Below, piece after piece: positions 44,357 through 53,109 of a stretch of 64,000 bases of DNA. Below the pieces are notes generated by a model. It did no database searches and had not been told where the DNA came from. It worked only from the letters and a program-made list of their open reading frames with translations. Source of the DNA: Cupriavidus sp. D39 (GTDB lineage: Bacteria; Pseudomonadota; Gammaproteobacteria; Burkholderiales; Burkholderiaceae). Position 1 is the stretch's first letter, and each line of letters begins with the position of its first letter. Both the position numbers and the translations under genes were made by a program. The stretch covers positions 1-64,000 of the forward strand of contig NZ_JAPNLE010000005.1 in NCBI RefSeq assembly GCF_026627925.1. Reading direction: 5' to 3'.

Positions 44357-45121
44357 ATGCTCTGGCGTAAGAAGGCAGATCAGGGTGCCGCCGCAGTAGC
44401 GGACATCGACAATGTCGGAGCTGGCGCGGATAAGGCGCCGGCGAAAGCTAAGAAGAAGGGCCGCGATGCGGTGAATCCGTTCGTGGAGCACCAGCGGCAC
44501 CAGGACGATCGTTATATGAACCTGGCAAAGGCGAAGGCAAACTGGCAAGTCGCTTTCTGCATGCAGACGGCGCTGCTATCCATCTCGATAGCCTTCAACG
44601 GCTACGCACTGCTCAAGCCCAAATTTCAGCCCTACGTGGTTGTTCAAGACCAGATTGGGCACGTTGTGGCGGTGGGGCCGGTCGATCAGAGCAATCCCAT
44701 CGACTCGCGCCGCATCATTCGTGGACAGACGATCGAATGGGTGGAGAATGCACGCGCCGTCATTGGCGATCTGAAGGCAGCGAAGAAGAACTTTGACTGG
44801 GTATATGCGCGCGTGGCCGCCGGTTCGCCGGCCAAGAAGAAGCTTGATGAATTCTATCGGCAACGAGAGCCATACAAGACCGCAGCCACCTCAAGCGCCG
44901 TTGCAGTCGTCACTCTGGCTCTCCCCATCGGAGGCAACACGTGGGATCTGGAGTGGACTGAGGAATGGCGCAATCTCCAGGGAGAGGTTCTCAGGAAGGA
45001 ACGCTGGAAGGTGAAGCTGACGTACGCCATCGTCGCGCAAGACTCGGAAGAGAACATTCGCCGGAATCCTGCCGGCTACATGGTCACTGACTTCTCCTGG
45101 TCGAAGCAAAGTGGGATTTGA
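44357..45121 (+). CDS. trbF: TrbF (VirB8 family)
   Basis: 254 aa: basic Ala/Lys-rich N-terminus, one membrane segment (about residues 68-88), and a periplasmic VirB8-like domain (QIGHVVAVGPVDQ, WDLEWTEEWRN). GAGGATT precedes the ATG. Bridges inner membrane and core complex. Confidence 0.9.
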   Translation: MLWRKKADQGAAAVADIDNVGAGADKAPAKAKKKGRDAVNPFVEHQRHQDDRYMNLAKAKANWQVAFCMQTALLSISIAFNGYALLKPKFQPYVVVQDQIGHVVAVGPVDQSNPIDSRRIIRGQTIEWVENARAVIGDLKAAKKNFDWVYARVAAGSPAKKKLDEFYRQREPYKTAATSSAVAVVTLALPIGGNTWDLEWTEEWRNLQGEVLRKERWKVKLTYAIVAQDSEENIRRNPAGYMVTDFSWSKQSGI

Positions 45122-45128
45122 GGCAAAC

Positions 45129-46016
45129 ATGATCGTGAAAAAGCAGATTCTCGTAGCGCTGGCTGTCGCTTTGTTGTCGTCGGTGGCCGGCGCCGGCACC
45201 AGCAAGAAATTTCTGACGTTGGAAGACGCTGCACTGGCGCAAGCTAAGAAATGGCAGCAGACGGGGGTTGCAAAGCCCATCATGTCGGACGATGGGAAAG
45301 TGCTCTATCCATTCGGCCAGTACATGCCGACGATCACGTGTGCGCCCATGCGTGCGTGCGACGTCGAGCTCGAGCCGGGTGAGAATGTGAGCGGCAAGCC
45401 AATGCTCGGCGACTCCGCCAGGTGGCTACTCTCCAAGGCCCAATCTGGATCAGGTGAGAAGCGCGTGACTCATATCGTTGTGAAGCCGACGGACACAGGT
45501 TTGGAAACGAACATGATCGTCACTACCGATCGGCGCACGTACCACATGCGTCTTTACTCAAGCGCAAACGACCGGGATTATATGAACCGGGCGGGCTTCT
45601 ACTATCCGCAGGACATCGTTGACGAGTGGAACGATGCTGAGCAAACCGCGCAGAAGCGAGCCAGGGAAGAAGGCACCCGCGTCGTCGCGGATCTTCCCCC
45701 TACGTCAGTCGAAAAGCTCGATTTCGGCTACAGCGTCGACGGTGACAAAACGCTCTTCAATCCTACGCGAGTCTTCAACGATGGGACGCGGACCTATATT
45801 CAAATGCCCGAGCAAATGAAGTCGGCGGAGGCGCCGGTGCTTCTGCTGCTCGATCGCGAGGACAAGCCGCAGATTGTCAACTACCGTGTCAAGGACGCCT
45901 ATTACATCGTGGACAAGCTGTTCGACCGCGCCATGCTGGTCGTCGGTGTCGACTCGAACCAGAGCAAAGTGACGATCACATGGAACAAGGCCCCGAAACG
46001 CGGCCTGTTCTGGTAA
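45129..46016 (+). CDS. trbG: TrbG (VirB9 family)
   Basis: 295 aa. Signal peptide (ILVALAVALLSSVAGAG), then the VirB9/TrbG beta-rich domain: VLYPFGQYMPTITCAP, CDVELEPGENV, HIVVKPTDTGLETN and the C-terminal DAYYIVDKLFDRAMLVVG. Core-complex component at the outer membrane. Codons 27-32 contain the 16-bp motif with one mismatch. Confidence 0.92.
   Translation: MIVKKQILVALAVALLSSVAGAGTSKKFLTLEDAALAQAKKWQQTGVAKPIMSDDGKVLYPFGQYMPTITCAPMRACDVELEPGENVSGKPMLGDSARWLLSKAQSGSGEKRVTHIVVKPTDTGLETNMIVTTDRRTYHMRLYSSANDRDYMNRAGFYYPQDIVDEWNDAEQTAQKRAREEGTRVVADLPPTSVEKLDFGYSVDGDKTLFNPTRVFNDGTRTYIQMPEQMKSAEAPVLLLLDREDKPQIVNYRVKDAYYIVDKLFDRAMLVVGVDSNQSKVTITWNKAPKRGLFW
45210..45225 (-). promoter_or_regulatory. 16-bp near-palindrome, copy 9 (inside trbG, one mismatch)
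   Basis: TTTCTGACGTTGGAAG, encoding FLTLED near the start of the mature TrbG. Confidence 0.6.
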
Positions 46017-46026
46017 GGGCGCACCC

Positions 46027-47427
46027 ATGGCAAAAGCAGAAGCCACTAGCGATCCGTTCGCATCGCCGGACTCCGTTCCTCTGAAGGGAAAGGTTACTGG
46101 CATCACCAAGTTGTCTCGCAAGGCAAAATTACTCATGTCGATGGCCGCCGTTGGCACGGTGGCGGGCATTGTCTTTTCCATCATGACCGTGGGGGATGAC
46201 ACTGCTCCGGTTGCCTCGAGTGACCCGAATGCGAGCGATCAAGCCAAGGCAAAAGGCATGGAACTCGCTCGGGCGGACGGCAACGCGGACGAGATACCCG
46301 ATGGGCAAGCGTCAGCCGTCGCGGACAAGCTGGGAGTGGATACATCGCTGGGCGGCGGCATCCAAGTGGGGCCCGCCGAAGTCGGCACCGCAAAAAGTGG
46401 CGATGCGGTGAAGCTCCCGGAGACGAACGGTGCACCTGGCAAGCAAGGGGAGGCTACGCCGATCGTGCCGGCCCCAGGGCAGGGCGCAGCGCCGGCTCAG
46501 CCGGCTGAAACAAGCGAACAGGCGGCGGCACGTCGGGCGCGAGACGAGCGGGACGAAAAGACCCGTCAGGCTCGGGCTGCATCCATTGAAAGCTCGGGCG
46601 CTGCCGAAGGTGTCACGGGCGGTGCAGGGGCGGCCAATGCTCAAATTGCCAATGCCGTTTCTCAAGCTGCCGCAGCGTTAGCGGGGCAAGGTAAGCCTGG
46701 TACAGGCCTTGCTGGACTAGGCTTGAACGGGCAACAAGAACAAGACGACGTGAACAAGCAGATCCGCAAGGAATCGTTCTTGCGGGATGCCAGCGCGAGC
46801 TCTGGAAGTACCTACCTGCAGGAAACGAAGCAGAAGCCGCTCGGCGTGTACGAAGTTAAGGCGGGCTGGAACATTCCTATGGTGCTGGAATGCGGCATCA
46901 ATTCGGACCTGCCGGGGCAGACTTGCGCGAGGGTGAGTGAGAATGTCTACGATACGGTGTCTGGTCGTCACCTTCTCATTCCGCAGGGGACAAAGGCGAT
47001 CGGCATGTATGACAGCCGGATTGCTGTTGGCCAAAGTCGTCTGCTGGTCGTCTGGAATCGGCTGATCTTTCCCGATGGGACAAGCTTCGTCATACAGGGC
47101 ATGCCGGGTACTGACGGCGCGGGGAACGCAGGTTTCGACGGAGACGTGAATAACCACTACGCTCGAATTTTCTTGGGGGCCGGGATGATGAGTTTGGTGT
47201 CTGCAGGCGCCCAACTCTCGCAGCCGCAGCAGTCGTCAACGAATGGCACCGCTCCTTCGGCGCAGCAGACGATCGCCGCCGCTATGGGGCAGCAGCTGGC
47301 TCAGGTAAGCGGTGCCATGATCCAGCGGAACATGCAGATCCAGCCAACTATTACGCAGATGCCCGGATACCGCTTCAATGTCACGCTCACTCGCGACATG
47401 TTGTTCCCAGCCCCTTACGGGCGTTGA
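46027..47427 (+). CDS. trbI: TrbI (VirB10 family)
   Basis: 466 aa. Cytoplasmic start, a membrane segment at about residues 36-56 (LLMSMAAVGTVAGIVFSIM), a Pro/Ala-rich linker, and the TrbI domain: VKAGWNIPMVLECGINSDLPG, GRHLLIPQGTKAIGMYDS, GMPGTDGAGNAGFDGDVNNH. Spans the envelope and senses energy from the ATPases. Last gene before a strong terminator. Confidence 0.93.
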   Translation: MAKAEATSDPFASPDSVPLKGKVTGITKLSRKAKLLMSMAAVGTVAGIVFSIMTVGDDTAPVASSDPNASDQAKAKGMELARADGNADEIPDGQASAVADKLGVDTSLGGGIQVGPAEVGTAKSGDAVKLPETNGAPGKQGEATPIVPAPGQGAAPAQPAETSEQAAARRARDERDEKTRQARAASIESSGAAEGVTGGAGAANAQIANAVSQAAAALAGQGKPGTGLAGLGLNGQQEQDDVNKQIRKESFLRDASASSGSTYLQETKQKPLGVYEVKAGWNIPMVLECGINSDLPGQTCARVSENVYDTVSGRHLLIPQGTKAIGMYDSRIAVGQSRLLVVWNRLIFPDGTSFVIQGMPGTDGAGNAGFDGDVNNHYARIFLGAGMMSLVSAGAQLSQPQQSSTNGTAPSAQQTIAAAMGQQLAQVSGAMIQRNMQIQPTITQMPGYRFNVTLTRDMLFPAPYGR

Positions 47428-47451
47428 GTGCCCTTTCCCAGGCGAATCTGG

Positions 47452-47481
47452 AGCCCCACGCGGTTGTAGTGGGGCTTTTTT
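47452..47481 (+). terminator. Rho-independent terminator of the trb operon
   Basis: AGCCCCAC / GTGGGGCT stem, 9-nt loop, then six T. Confidence 0.92.
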
Positions 47482-47578
47482 ACGTCGGCTTTTTCGTGCC
47501 ATTCTTTTAGTATCAGCTACAATCACAAAGAAAAAGTCATAGGGAATATCCACTGGGGGGTGGGGGCAATCATAAAAT

Positions 47579-48123
47579 ATGAAAGCTGATAAAAATAGCC
47601 GCGCGCGGTCTGCTACGAAGACCGCAACACGACGTGACGTTTCAAGCGCTCGCACACCACGAAAGGCCATCTCAGCGCCGGCGCCTGCGAGCGTTCCTGA
47701 ACCGGCAAATATCGTGCGGCCCAAGCGGCTTGGGCGTCCGCGAACGCGCCTCGAGGAGCCGAAGGTCGTGCCTACCCGATGTCCGGAGAACATGTACACA
47801 TACTTGAAGATGATCGCCCCCTTGAGTGGCGCTCGTTGACCGGAATGTTTCAAGACATGATGACCCGATTCCTGGCTACGGAACCATGGAAACACGGCCT
47901 CCTTTGGCGCAAGCCGCGCACGGCGCTGACGTTTCAGGATGGAGTCGCGGGCCGCACAGGTTGGGAGCAGGTGAACATTCAGCTTCCGCCGGACCTAGCT
48001 GAGCAAGTGGAGCATGCATCAAGGGGCGTGGGCGTATCGAAGGCCGCATTTTGCTACACGGCTATGTTCTGGTGGATTCAGTACATTTATCCGCCAAAAG
48101 CCGTCAAGCGTCTGTCGCAGTAA
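47579..48123 (+). CDS. RHH-type DNA-binding protein, one frameshift as given
   Basis: The first frame (basic N-terminus with GRPRTRLEEP and PTRCPENMYTYLKMIAPL) breaks in the CCCCC run at 47817-47821; one extra C continues as EWRSLTGMFQDMMTRFLATEP to the stop at 48123, giving about 181 residues. The C-terminal VNIQLPPDLAEQVEHASRGV, then GVSKAAFCYTAM reads as a ribbon-helix-helix. Placed between the trb and par operons, it is a candidate regulator of transfer. Confidence 0.65.
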
Positions 48124-48158
48124 GTTCTGTTTTCCCGACTTTAGCGCCACGCGGCCTT

Positions 48159-48174
48159 TTTCCAACGTAAGAAA
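48159..48174 (+). promoter_or_regulatory. 16-bp near-palindrome, copy 10 (one mismatch)
   Basis: TTTCCAACGTAAGAAA, upstream of the par operon. Confidence 0.65.
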
Positions 48175-48176
48175 TT

Positions 48177-48198
48177 CGGGCCCGAGCCGGGCCCGTTT
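48177..48198 (+). terminator. Hairpin terminator upstream of the par operon
   Basis: CGGGCCCG-AGC-CGGGCCCG followed by TTT. Confidence 0.6.
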
Positions 48199-48260
48199 GA
48201 CCGGCGTAGAGTGCAATAAAAATATCAAAAAAACCGTTGCGCCCAAGAGTCGGCTATCAT

Positions 48261-48274
48261 AATATTGCAATATC
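48261..48274. promoter_or_regulatory. GATATT-type operator repeat, copy 3
   Basis: AATATT-GC-AATATC just before the ribosome-binding site of the first par-operon gene; suggests autoregulation of partition. Confidence 0.55.
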
Positions 48275-48288
48275 GCAGGAGCGTAAAT

Positions 48289-48477
48289 GTGACTGAAGAG
48301 AAGAAGCCCACGCTGGTTCGATTGCCCGTCGAGTTCCGCAAGGAACTATTGGACGAGAGTGCGGCGCAGACCCGTGAACGCGGGCAAACCGTGTCGATTC
48401 CCCAATTGGTTGTTGAACTGGCCAAAGAAGCTTGGGAGGCGCGGCGAGCCCGGAAACCAGGACAGGACAATGGCTAA
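48289..48477 (+). CDS. Small RHH-like protein, first gene of the par operon
   Basis: 62 aa from GTG 48289 (CAGGAG 7 bp upstream; the overlapping ATG at 48287 is followed at once by TGA). TLVRLPVEFRKELLDESAA followed by QTVSIPQLVVELAKEAWE looks like a ribbon-helix-helix. It overlaps parA by 8 bp, so it may be the operon's autorepressor. Confidence 0.7.
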   Translation: MTEEKKPTLVRLPVEFRKELLDESAAQTRERGQTVSIPQLVVELAKEAWEARRARKPGQDNG

Positions 48478-49210
48478 ATTGATCACCGTCATCAACAACA
48501 AGGGCGGAGTCGGGAAAACGACCATCGCATGCCATCTCGCTTTCGCCTCGGGGGAAGCAGGCAAGAGGACCCTGTTGTGTGACTTCGATACGCAAGGGAA
48601 CGCTGGTCAGTTTCTGACCAAAGACCTGCAGATCACGAAGCGTCGCGGCGGCTCGGAACAGCTTTTTGAGCAGGCGGAGCTACAATACACCCCCGCTTGG
48701 GTGGACAACATTCAACTGTTGCATGGGCATGGATACCTGCAAGAGTTGGATTCGCGCGGTGACGAGCTCAGCGAACTGGCGATCCGGAAGCGTGGTGAGA
48801 TCCGCAAGCTTCCGTTCGACTACGTGATTTTCGACACGCCGCCGGCGCTCGGTCCGCGGCAGACCGCTCCGTTGTTCTGGTCGGACCTGGCCGTCGTGAT
48901 TGTTGAGCCTCAGCTTACCTCGTTGACTGGGATGGCCGATGTCTTCAAGAACATCCAGGACGCGCGGAAGCGCAATCCGAGCCTGCAGGTGCAGGTGGTA
49001 ATCAACCGATACACCAAGGCGTCGTCGTCGCAAAAGAAGGTGCGTGCGGAGCTCGAGCAAAAGTTCGGCAAGATGATTGTGGGCGAGTTCACGACGCGCG
49101 TCGCGGTGTCCGATGCGCTGGCCAACTACCAGCCGGTGTGGCGGTTCGCGAAGGACAAGAAATTGAACGCCGCCTGGAAAGATTTTTCCGGGCGTGTGTT
49201 GGGACTTTAA
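48470..49210 (+). CDS. parA: Partition ATPase ParA (IncC-like)
   Basis: 246 aa. Deviant Walker A NKGGVGKTTI at residues 9-18, CDFDTQGN, and YVIFDTPPALG as Walker B region. Ib-like size without an N-terminal DNA-binding domain. With the ParB beside it, it positions and segregates the plasmid. Confidence 0.92.
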   Translation: MAKLITVINNKGGVGKTTIACHLAFASGEAGKRTLLCDFDTQGNAGQFLTKDLQITKRRGGSEQLFEQAELQYTPAWVDNIQLLHGHGYLQELDSRGDELSELAIRKRGEIRKLPFDYVIFDTPPALGPRQTAPLFWSDLAVVIVEPQLTSLTGMADVFKNIQDARKRNPSLQVQVVINRYTKASSSQKKVRAELEQKFGKMIVGEFTTRVAVSDALANYQPVWRFAKDKKLNAAWKDFSGRVLGL

Positions 49211-49222
49211 GGATAGGAAAAC

Positions 49223-50290
49223 ATGGGCACTCTCGACTTCCTCGACAGCTTGGAAGCACCTGCCGCAACGGCCATCAGTATCCCTCTTCGGGATGTGATG
49301 CCCGACCCGAAGCAGCCGCGCACGAGATACCGCGAAATCGATGGCAATGTGTCGGTGGAAGGTCGGGACCACATCAAGAACCTGGCCAAGAGCATTGCTG
49401 ATCAAGGCCTTCTGCAGCCGATTACCGTGCGCGAGGTGGACGGCGGCTACATGATCGTCATGGGCGAATGCCGGTGGCGCGCGTTTGTGCTCAATCAGGA
49501 AGAGGGCGTTCCCGGACATGAGGCTATTCCGGCCTTTGTACGGAACGACATGTCGCCGGCAAAGTTGCGCCTGGCGCAGTTGGCCGAGAACCTGAATCGC
49601 GATGACCTTACCGATCTGGAGGTCGCGCATTTCGTCAAGGAAACGCTGGAAGAGAACCCTGAGCTCAAGAAGTCCGAGCTCGGGGCGATCATGCGGCAGA
49701 ACAGTCAATACATCTCCCGTATCCTCGCTTTGTTGAATCCGAAGTGGTCCGACGTAGTCGATTCGGGGATGATCTCCTTCGCATCGCTGCTTGAACAATA
49801 CCGCGCGCTGCCGGAGAACGTCCGGGCAGAAGTGAAGACGAAGGTTCAGGCCGAGGGGCGCAGCAAGATTACCTCAACCGATCTGAAGAAGGCTCGCGAC
49901 GGGATGAAAACGCCGGGGCGGGTCTCGGTTGACCCCGAGTTGGCGCGCTCGGTCGATCAGATGCTCGAGGCCAATACGCCGAAGGGCGAACACTATCATC
50001 CGCCCAAAACCCAATTCACTGATGTCGGCATAACGGCCCCGATCATTCCGAGCGGCGTCGAGAATGTGAACGCCAGTCTGATCGACAAGCGCACGCTGCG
50101 TATCACGGCGCGCCAACTGAAGATGCTCATTGAGAAGAGCGCCATCACTGGCAAGGAGAAGGGCTTGATGGTGGAGCTGATTCTGCCGGTCGAGGATTTG
50201 AAGCGGATGCACAAGAAGATCGGCGGAAAATTGCCTGAAACCGATTCGCTTCTGCAGGCCGCCTTCATGGATCAACTCAACTCGATCTGA
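49223..50290 (+). CDS. parB: ParB / KorB-like partition and regulatory protein
   Basis: 355 aa. ParB N-terminal CTPase motifs (GLLQPITVREVDG, GECRWRAF, QLAENLNRDDLTDLE), a helix-turn-helix (KKSELGAIMRQNSQYISRIL) and a C-terminal dimerisation part. The KorB of IncP plasmids is both ParB and global repressor with 12 scattered operators; this protein is the best candidate to bind the 13 scattered 16-bp palindromes in the window, which is inference. Confidence 0.9.
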   Translation: MGTLDFLDSLEAPAATAISIPLRDVMPDPKQPRTRYREIDGNVSVEGRDHIKNLAKSIADQGLLQPITVREVDGGYMIVMGECRWRAFVLNQEEGVPGHEAIPAFVRNDMSPAKLRLAQLAENLNRDDLTDLEVAHFVKETLEENPELKKSELGAIMRQNSQYISRILALLNPKWSDVVDSGMISFASLLEQYRALPENVRAEVKTKVQAEGRSKITSTDLKKARDGMKTPGRVSVDPELARSVDQMLEANTPKGEHYHPPKTQFTDVGITAPIIPSGVENVNASLIDKRTLRITARQLKMLIEKSAITGKEKGLMVELILPVEDLKRMHKKIGGKLPETDSLLQAAFMDQLNSI

Positions 50291-50367
50291 CGAAGCAAGG
50301 GGAGCGCATAGCTCCTCTCGTCCCGCCGTGTAGTGAATATATTATTGCACTAAAAGAGGCATTAGTT

Positions 50368-51846
50368 TTGCAAGTTCCGTTTGGCTACGATGCTGCGCAA
50401 CCTCACGAGCTACGCCCTATCCTGTGGGAAAGTCGCAGGCTGACCAATCCCCACATGATCTTGATGGGCGACACCGGTAGCGGGAAGACGCACCAGCTGC
50501 TGCATGTCTGCGATAGCTTGGTGCGCTCGAGTTCCGCGCATACCAAGATTCATGTGCTCGACCGTCATGGCGATATCGAAGTGCAGGGCGCATCGTCCGT
50601 ATTCTTTAGCCAATCTGCTGATTTCGGCATCAATCCTCTAGTTCTGAACCCCGACCCCCACTACGGAGGGGTGAGAAAGCGTGTGCAAGCGTTCATTTCC
50701 GGCATCAATCGAACTAGCCAACGTCTTGGACATAGACAAGAGGCTGTTCTGCGGAACTTGCTCTTGGATCTGTATAGGTCCATGGGCTTTTCCCTGGATG
50801 ACCCCCGGACCTGGCACGCGGCGAACGCTGCCGAGATCTATAGCGTCCCCGGCAAAGAAGATCGCCTCTATCTAGAGGTGCCATACGAAGAAATCGATCG
50901 GGCGAAGAAATGCGGCATCCGTTGGGACGGTGATGAGAAGGCGTGGTGGTGCCCCCATGGGGAGCACACGGGAGAGCGTCGGAGATGGCCTGTGAAAGTG
51001 GCTGGACAACGATATCCGACATTGCTTGACGCTATCCGGTTTTCAAATAACCGGCTCAAGGCCATGTTCTTGGGGTCAAGTCAGCAAGCTGTGCGCAGTC
51101 TGGAGGCCGTGCAACGGGTGGCCAAGAACCTGGCTGTCAAGCAACGGCGCGCGGCGCGCATGGCCGAGGTGATGGTGGGAGAGGAAGAAATCAGTGCCGA
51201 GCTAGCGGATGCTCGCGCTAAGGCTATTGCAGCGTACACGGTTGCTGTCAATTCCATGGTTACAGGCAGGGAATTGGACGATCTGCTCAAGTACGACTCG
51301 ATCGAGACGGTGAAGTCGGTAGTGGACCGCCTTGAAAACTTCTATGCGATGGGCGTTTTTCGGAGTGTCCCACCTCCACACGATCCCAACGCCAAGGTTC
51401 ACAGATATGTGATGACAGCGCTGCATGACGACGCGCAGAAGCTGCTCGTGGATACAAAGGCGGAAGACATCCTTTCGCGCGCCATGCAGCGCGGCAAACA
51501 AAACGAGGTGTTGGACGTTCTTGTGGTGGACGAGGCCAAGGTTTTCGTAAGTGACGAGAAAGACCACATTCTGAACCGAATCGCAAACGAAGGCCGGAAG
51601 TTTGGCGTAATGCTCCTTCTTGCCTCTCAAGGTCCGGGACATTTTACCGATGATCTTATGTCCGCAGCGGGGACAAAGGTCATGCTCGGCTTTGATCGTA
51701 ATCAATGGCGCGATGCCAACCGCATGCTGGGTATGTCAACGAAGGCGCTCGAATGGATCCATCCGCGGCGCCGCTGCGTCATCACCATGAAAGGGGCCGG
51801 CGAGTTACAGAGCGGCACTCACTGGGTCAACTTCCAAGCTCCCTAG
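50368..51846 (+). CDS. HerA/VirD4-like ATPase with embedded DUF5710 domain
   Basis: 492 aa from TTG 50368 (AGAGG 9 bp upstream). Walker A GDTGSGKTHQ at about residue 34, Walker B VLDVLVVDEAKVF, and a terminal Arg-rich segment, as in HerA/FtsK-type DNA pumps. Between them (about 170-200) lies a DUF5710-like module (LYLEVPYEEIDRAKKCGIRW). Possibly a second coupling or DNA-processing motor; it follows parB in the same direction. Confidence 0.72.
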   Translation: MQVPFGYDAAQPHELRPILWESRRLTNPHMILMGDTGSGKTHQLLHVCDSLVRSSSAHTKIHVLDRHGDIEVQGASSVFFSQSADFGINPLVLNPDPHYGGVRKRVQAFISGINRTSQRLGHRQEAVLRNLLLDLYRSMGFSLDDPRTWHAANAAEIYSVPGKEDRLYLEVPYEEIDRAKKCGIRWDGDEKAWWCPHGEHTGERRRWPVKVAGQRYPTLLDAIRFSNNRLKAMFLGSSQQAVRSLEAVQRVAKNLAVKQRRAARMAEVMVGEEEISAELADARAKAIAAYTVAVNSMVTGRELDDLLKYDSIETVKSVVDRLENFYAMGVFRSVPPPHDPNAKVHRYVMTALHDDAQKLLVDTKAEDILSRAMQRGKQNEVLDVLVVDEAKVFVSDEKDHILNRIANEGRKFGVMLLLASQGPGHFTDDLMSAAGTKVMLGFDRNQWRDANRMLGMSTKALEWIHPRRRCVITMKGAGELQSGTHWVNFQAP

Positions 51847-51903
51847 CGTCAAATTGTGCGGCCAGCGGATGCTGGAGGGTGACGCACGTGACCAGGGGGC
51901 AAT

Positions 51904-51919
51904 TTTCTGACGTTGGAAT
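51904..51919 (-). promoter_or_regulatory. 16-bp near-palindrome, copy 11 (one mismatch)
   Basis: TTTCTGACGTTGGAAT, between the ATPase gene and the following small gene. Confidence 0.65.
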
Positions 51920-52034
51920 TTAAGAGCGCAAGTTAATAGGTGTTAAGAGTTATGATCTTTACAAACTATTGAATGCGCGTATCATGTACCGAAAGGACAA
52001 CACGGGTACGTACGTAAGGAAGGGGTTAAGAATA

Positions 52035-52322
52035 ATGAAGAACACAAACAATGTCGCGCTGATCAACCCGGAGTCGGAGCATTTTGTGCCGACCTTGACT
52101 GACGTGGTCTCGCCCGCGACGCTTGCTCAAGTGTTCGGGGACCATCCGGTCCCCTTCAAGACGAATGCGGACGGGTCTGTTCCTACCTCCGTCTATCTGC
52201 AACACCTGGAAGACACGTGGGCGCTGGCCATGCAGGAAGCGGAAACGGACGAGATCCACGCGGAACGCGCGCCTGCGCGTGACCTGCGTGAAGTTTCCAT
52301 CGAAGCCCGTGCCATCCTGTAG
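52035..52322 (+). CDS. Small acidic protein, unknown
   Basis: 95 aa. AAGGAAGGGG lies about 9 bp before ATG 52035, preferred over ATG 51969 and 51984. The core SPATLAQVFGDHPVPF followed by TSVYLQHLEDTWALAMQEA is well-formed. Precedes the TrfB-like repressor gene by 36 bp. Function unknown. Confidence 0.65.
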   Translation: MKNTNNVALINPESEHFVPTLTDVVSPATLAQVFGDHPVPFKTNADGSVPTSVYLQHLEDTWALAMQEAETDEIHAERAPARDLREVSIEARAIL

Positions 52323-52358
52323 ACTTCGGGCGGTTTCCACCAGCTAGCATCGCGACAA

Positions 52359-52874
52359 ATGAACGAGCGGGAGTTCGACAACCTGGTCAACACGACACGC
52401 CTGACGCCGAAGAGCCGCGAAGCGGCGCGTTTGGTGTATGTGGACGGGAAGTCACCGAGCGAGGCGGGAATAGCAGTGGGTCTTTCGCCACAGCGGATTT
52501 CGCAGATCCTTGCTGCTGTCAAGAAGGCTGAATCCGAACGACCGTTGTCCGTTGCTCCCAACACGCCCGTTACTCCGGTTGACGCCGTAAGGGCTAGCTA
52601 CGCCTTTGCTGTCAAAGCTGCGCGTGATCTGTTCGGAGATGAGGCAACAATCAGGACGCCTGGCCCCGACGAGAGACTTGTTGGGAGGGTGGAAGCCCGC
52701 ACCGATTTCCATCTGGTGCAGCATCTGGGGCGAAACGCCGTAGCAATCCACGATCTCGCGAGCCTGGACAGAGTGCCTCCTCTGGCCAGGTCCGTTGCGA
52801 TCCAGTATCGCGCAGGAGCGGCTCAGGTCATCGACCGCGACCAAGTGCAAACGCGAGAATCTAACGTTCGTTGA
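52359..52874 (+). CDS. TrfB/KorA-like repressor with KfrB-like C-terminus
   Basis: 171 aa. RLTPKSREAARLVYVDGKSP followed by GIAVGLSPQRISQIL is the TrfB-family helix-turn-helix of IncP KorA and TrbA. Residues about 108-165 (GRVEARTDFHLVQHLGRNAV, then AIQYRAGAAQVID) form a KfrB-like domain, which recurs at the C-termini of three more proteins in this window. A global repressor working with KorB-like ParB is inferred. Confidence 0.82.
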   Translation: MNEREFDNLVNTTRLTPKSREAARLVYVDGKSPSEAGIAVGLSPQRISQILAAVKKAESERPLSVAPNTPVTPVDAVRASYAFAVKAARDLFGDEATIRTPGPDERLVGRVEARTDFHLVQHLGRNAVAIHDLASLDRVPPLARSVAIQYRAGAAQVIDRDQVQTRESNVR

Positions 52875-52966
52875 TATGGTTCCTATCTGGCTATCAACGA
52901 CGATCAGAAGTAATATATAAAAAGTATTAAAGAAACATGGCGAGGCTCGCCGATATGACGCCTCCT

Positions 52967-53067
52967 TTAGCGAGAGCAAGGGCGCGAAGCCTTGATTGCG
53001 AGGTAGTGCTATTCGCGCGGCGGGCCGCCTCCGCGCGCTAACCCTGCACGCCGAAATGCGCGCGTGC
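52967..53067 (+). ncRNA. Structured leader upstream of the ankyrin/LPD7 gene
   Basis: TTAGCG (52967) can pair with CGCTAA (53036) around inner hairpins CAAGG/CCTTG and GGCGG/CCGCC; a further hairpin GCACGC/GCGTGC (53046/53062) follows, 40 bp before the start codon. An AT-rich promoter-like stretch lies at about 52900-52930. Proposed from pairing only. Confidence 0.4.
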
Positions 53068-53109
53068 AGTTTCCATGAGATGCAGTGAGTCAAACCAGGA
53101 CAGTGAACT

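Noticed and set aside
52937-53041. 34-codon frame before the ankyrin gene
   Set aside because: No ribosome-binding site, Ala/Arg-rich and overlapping the putative leader structure.
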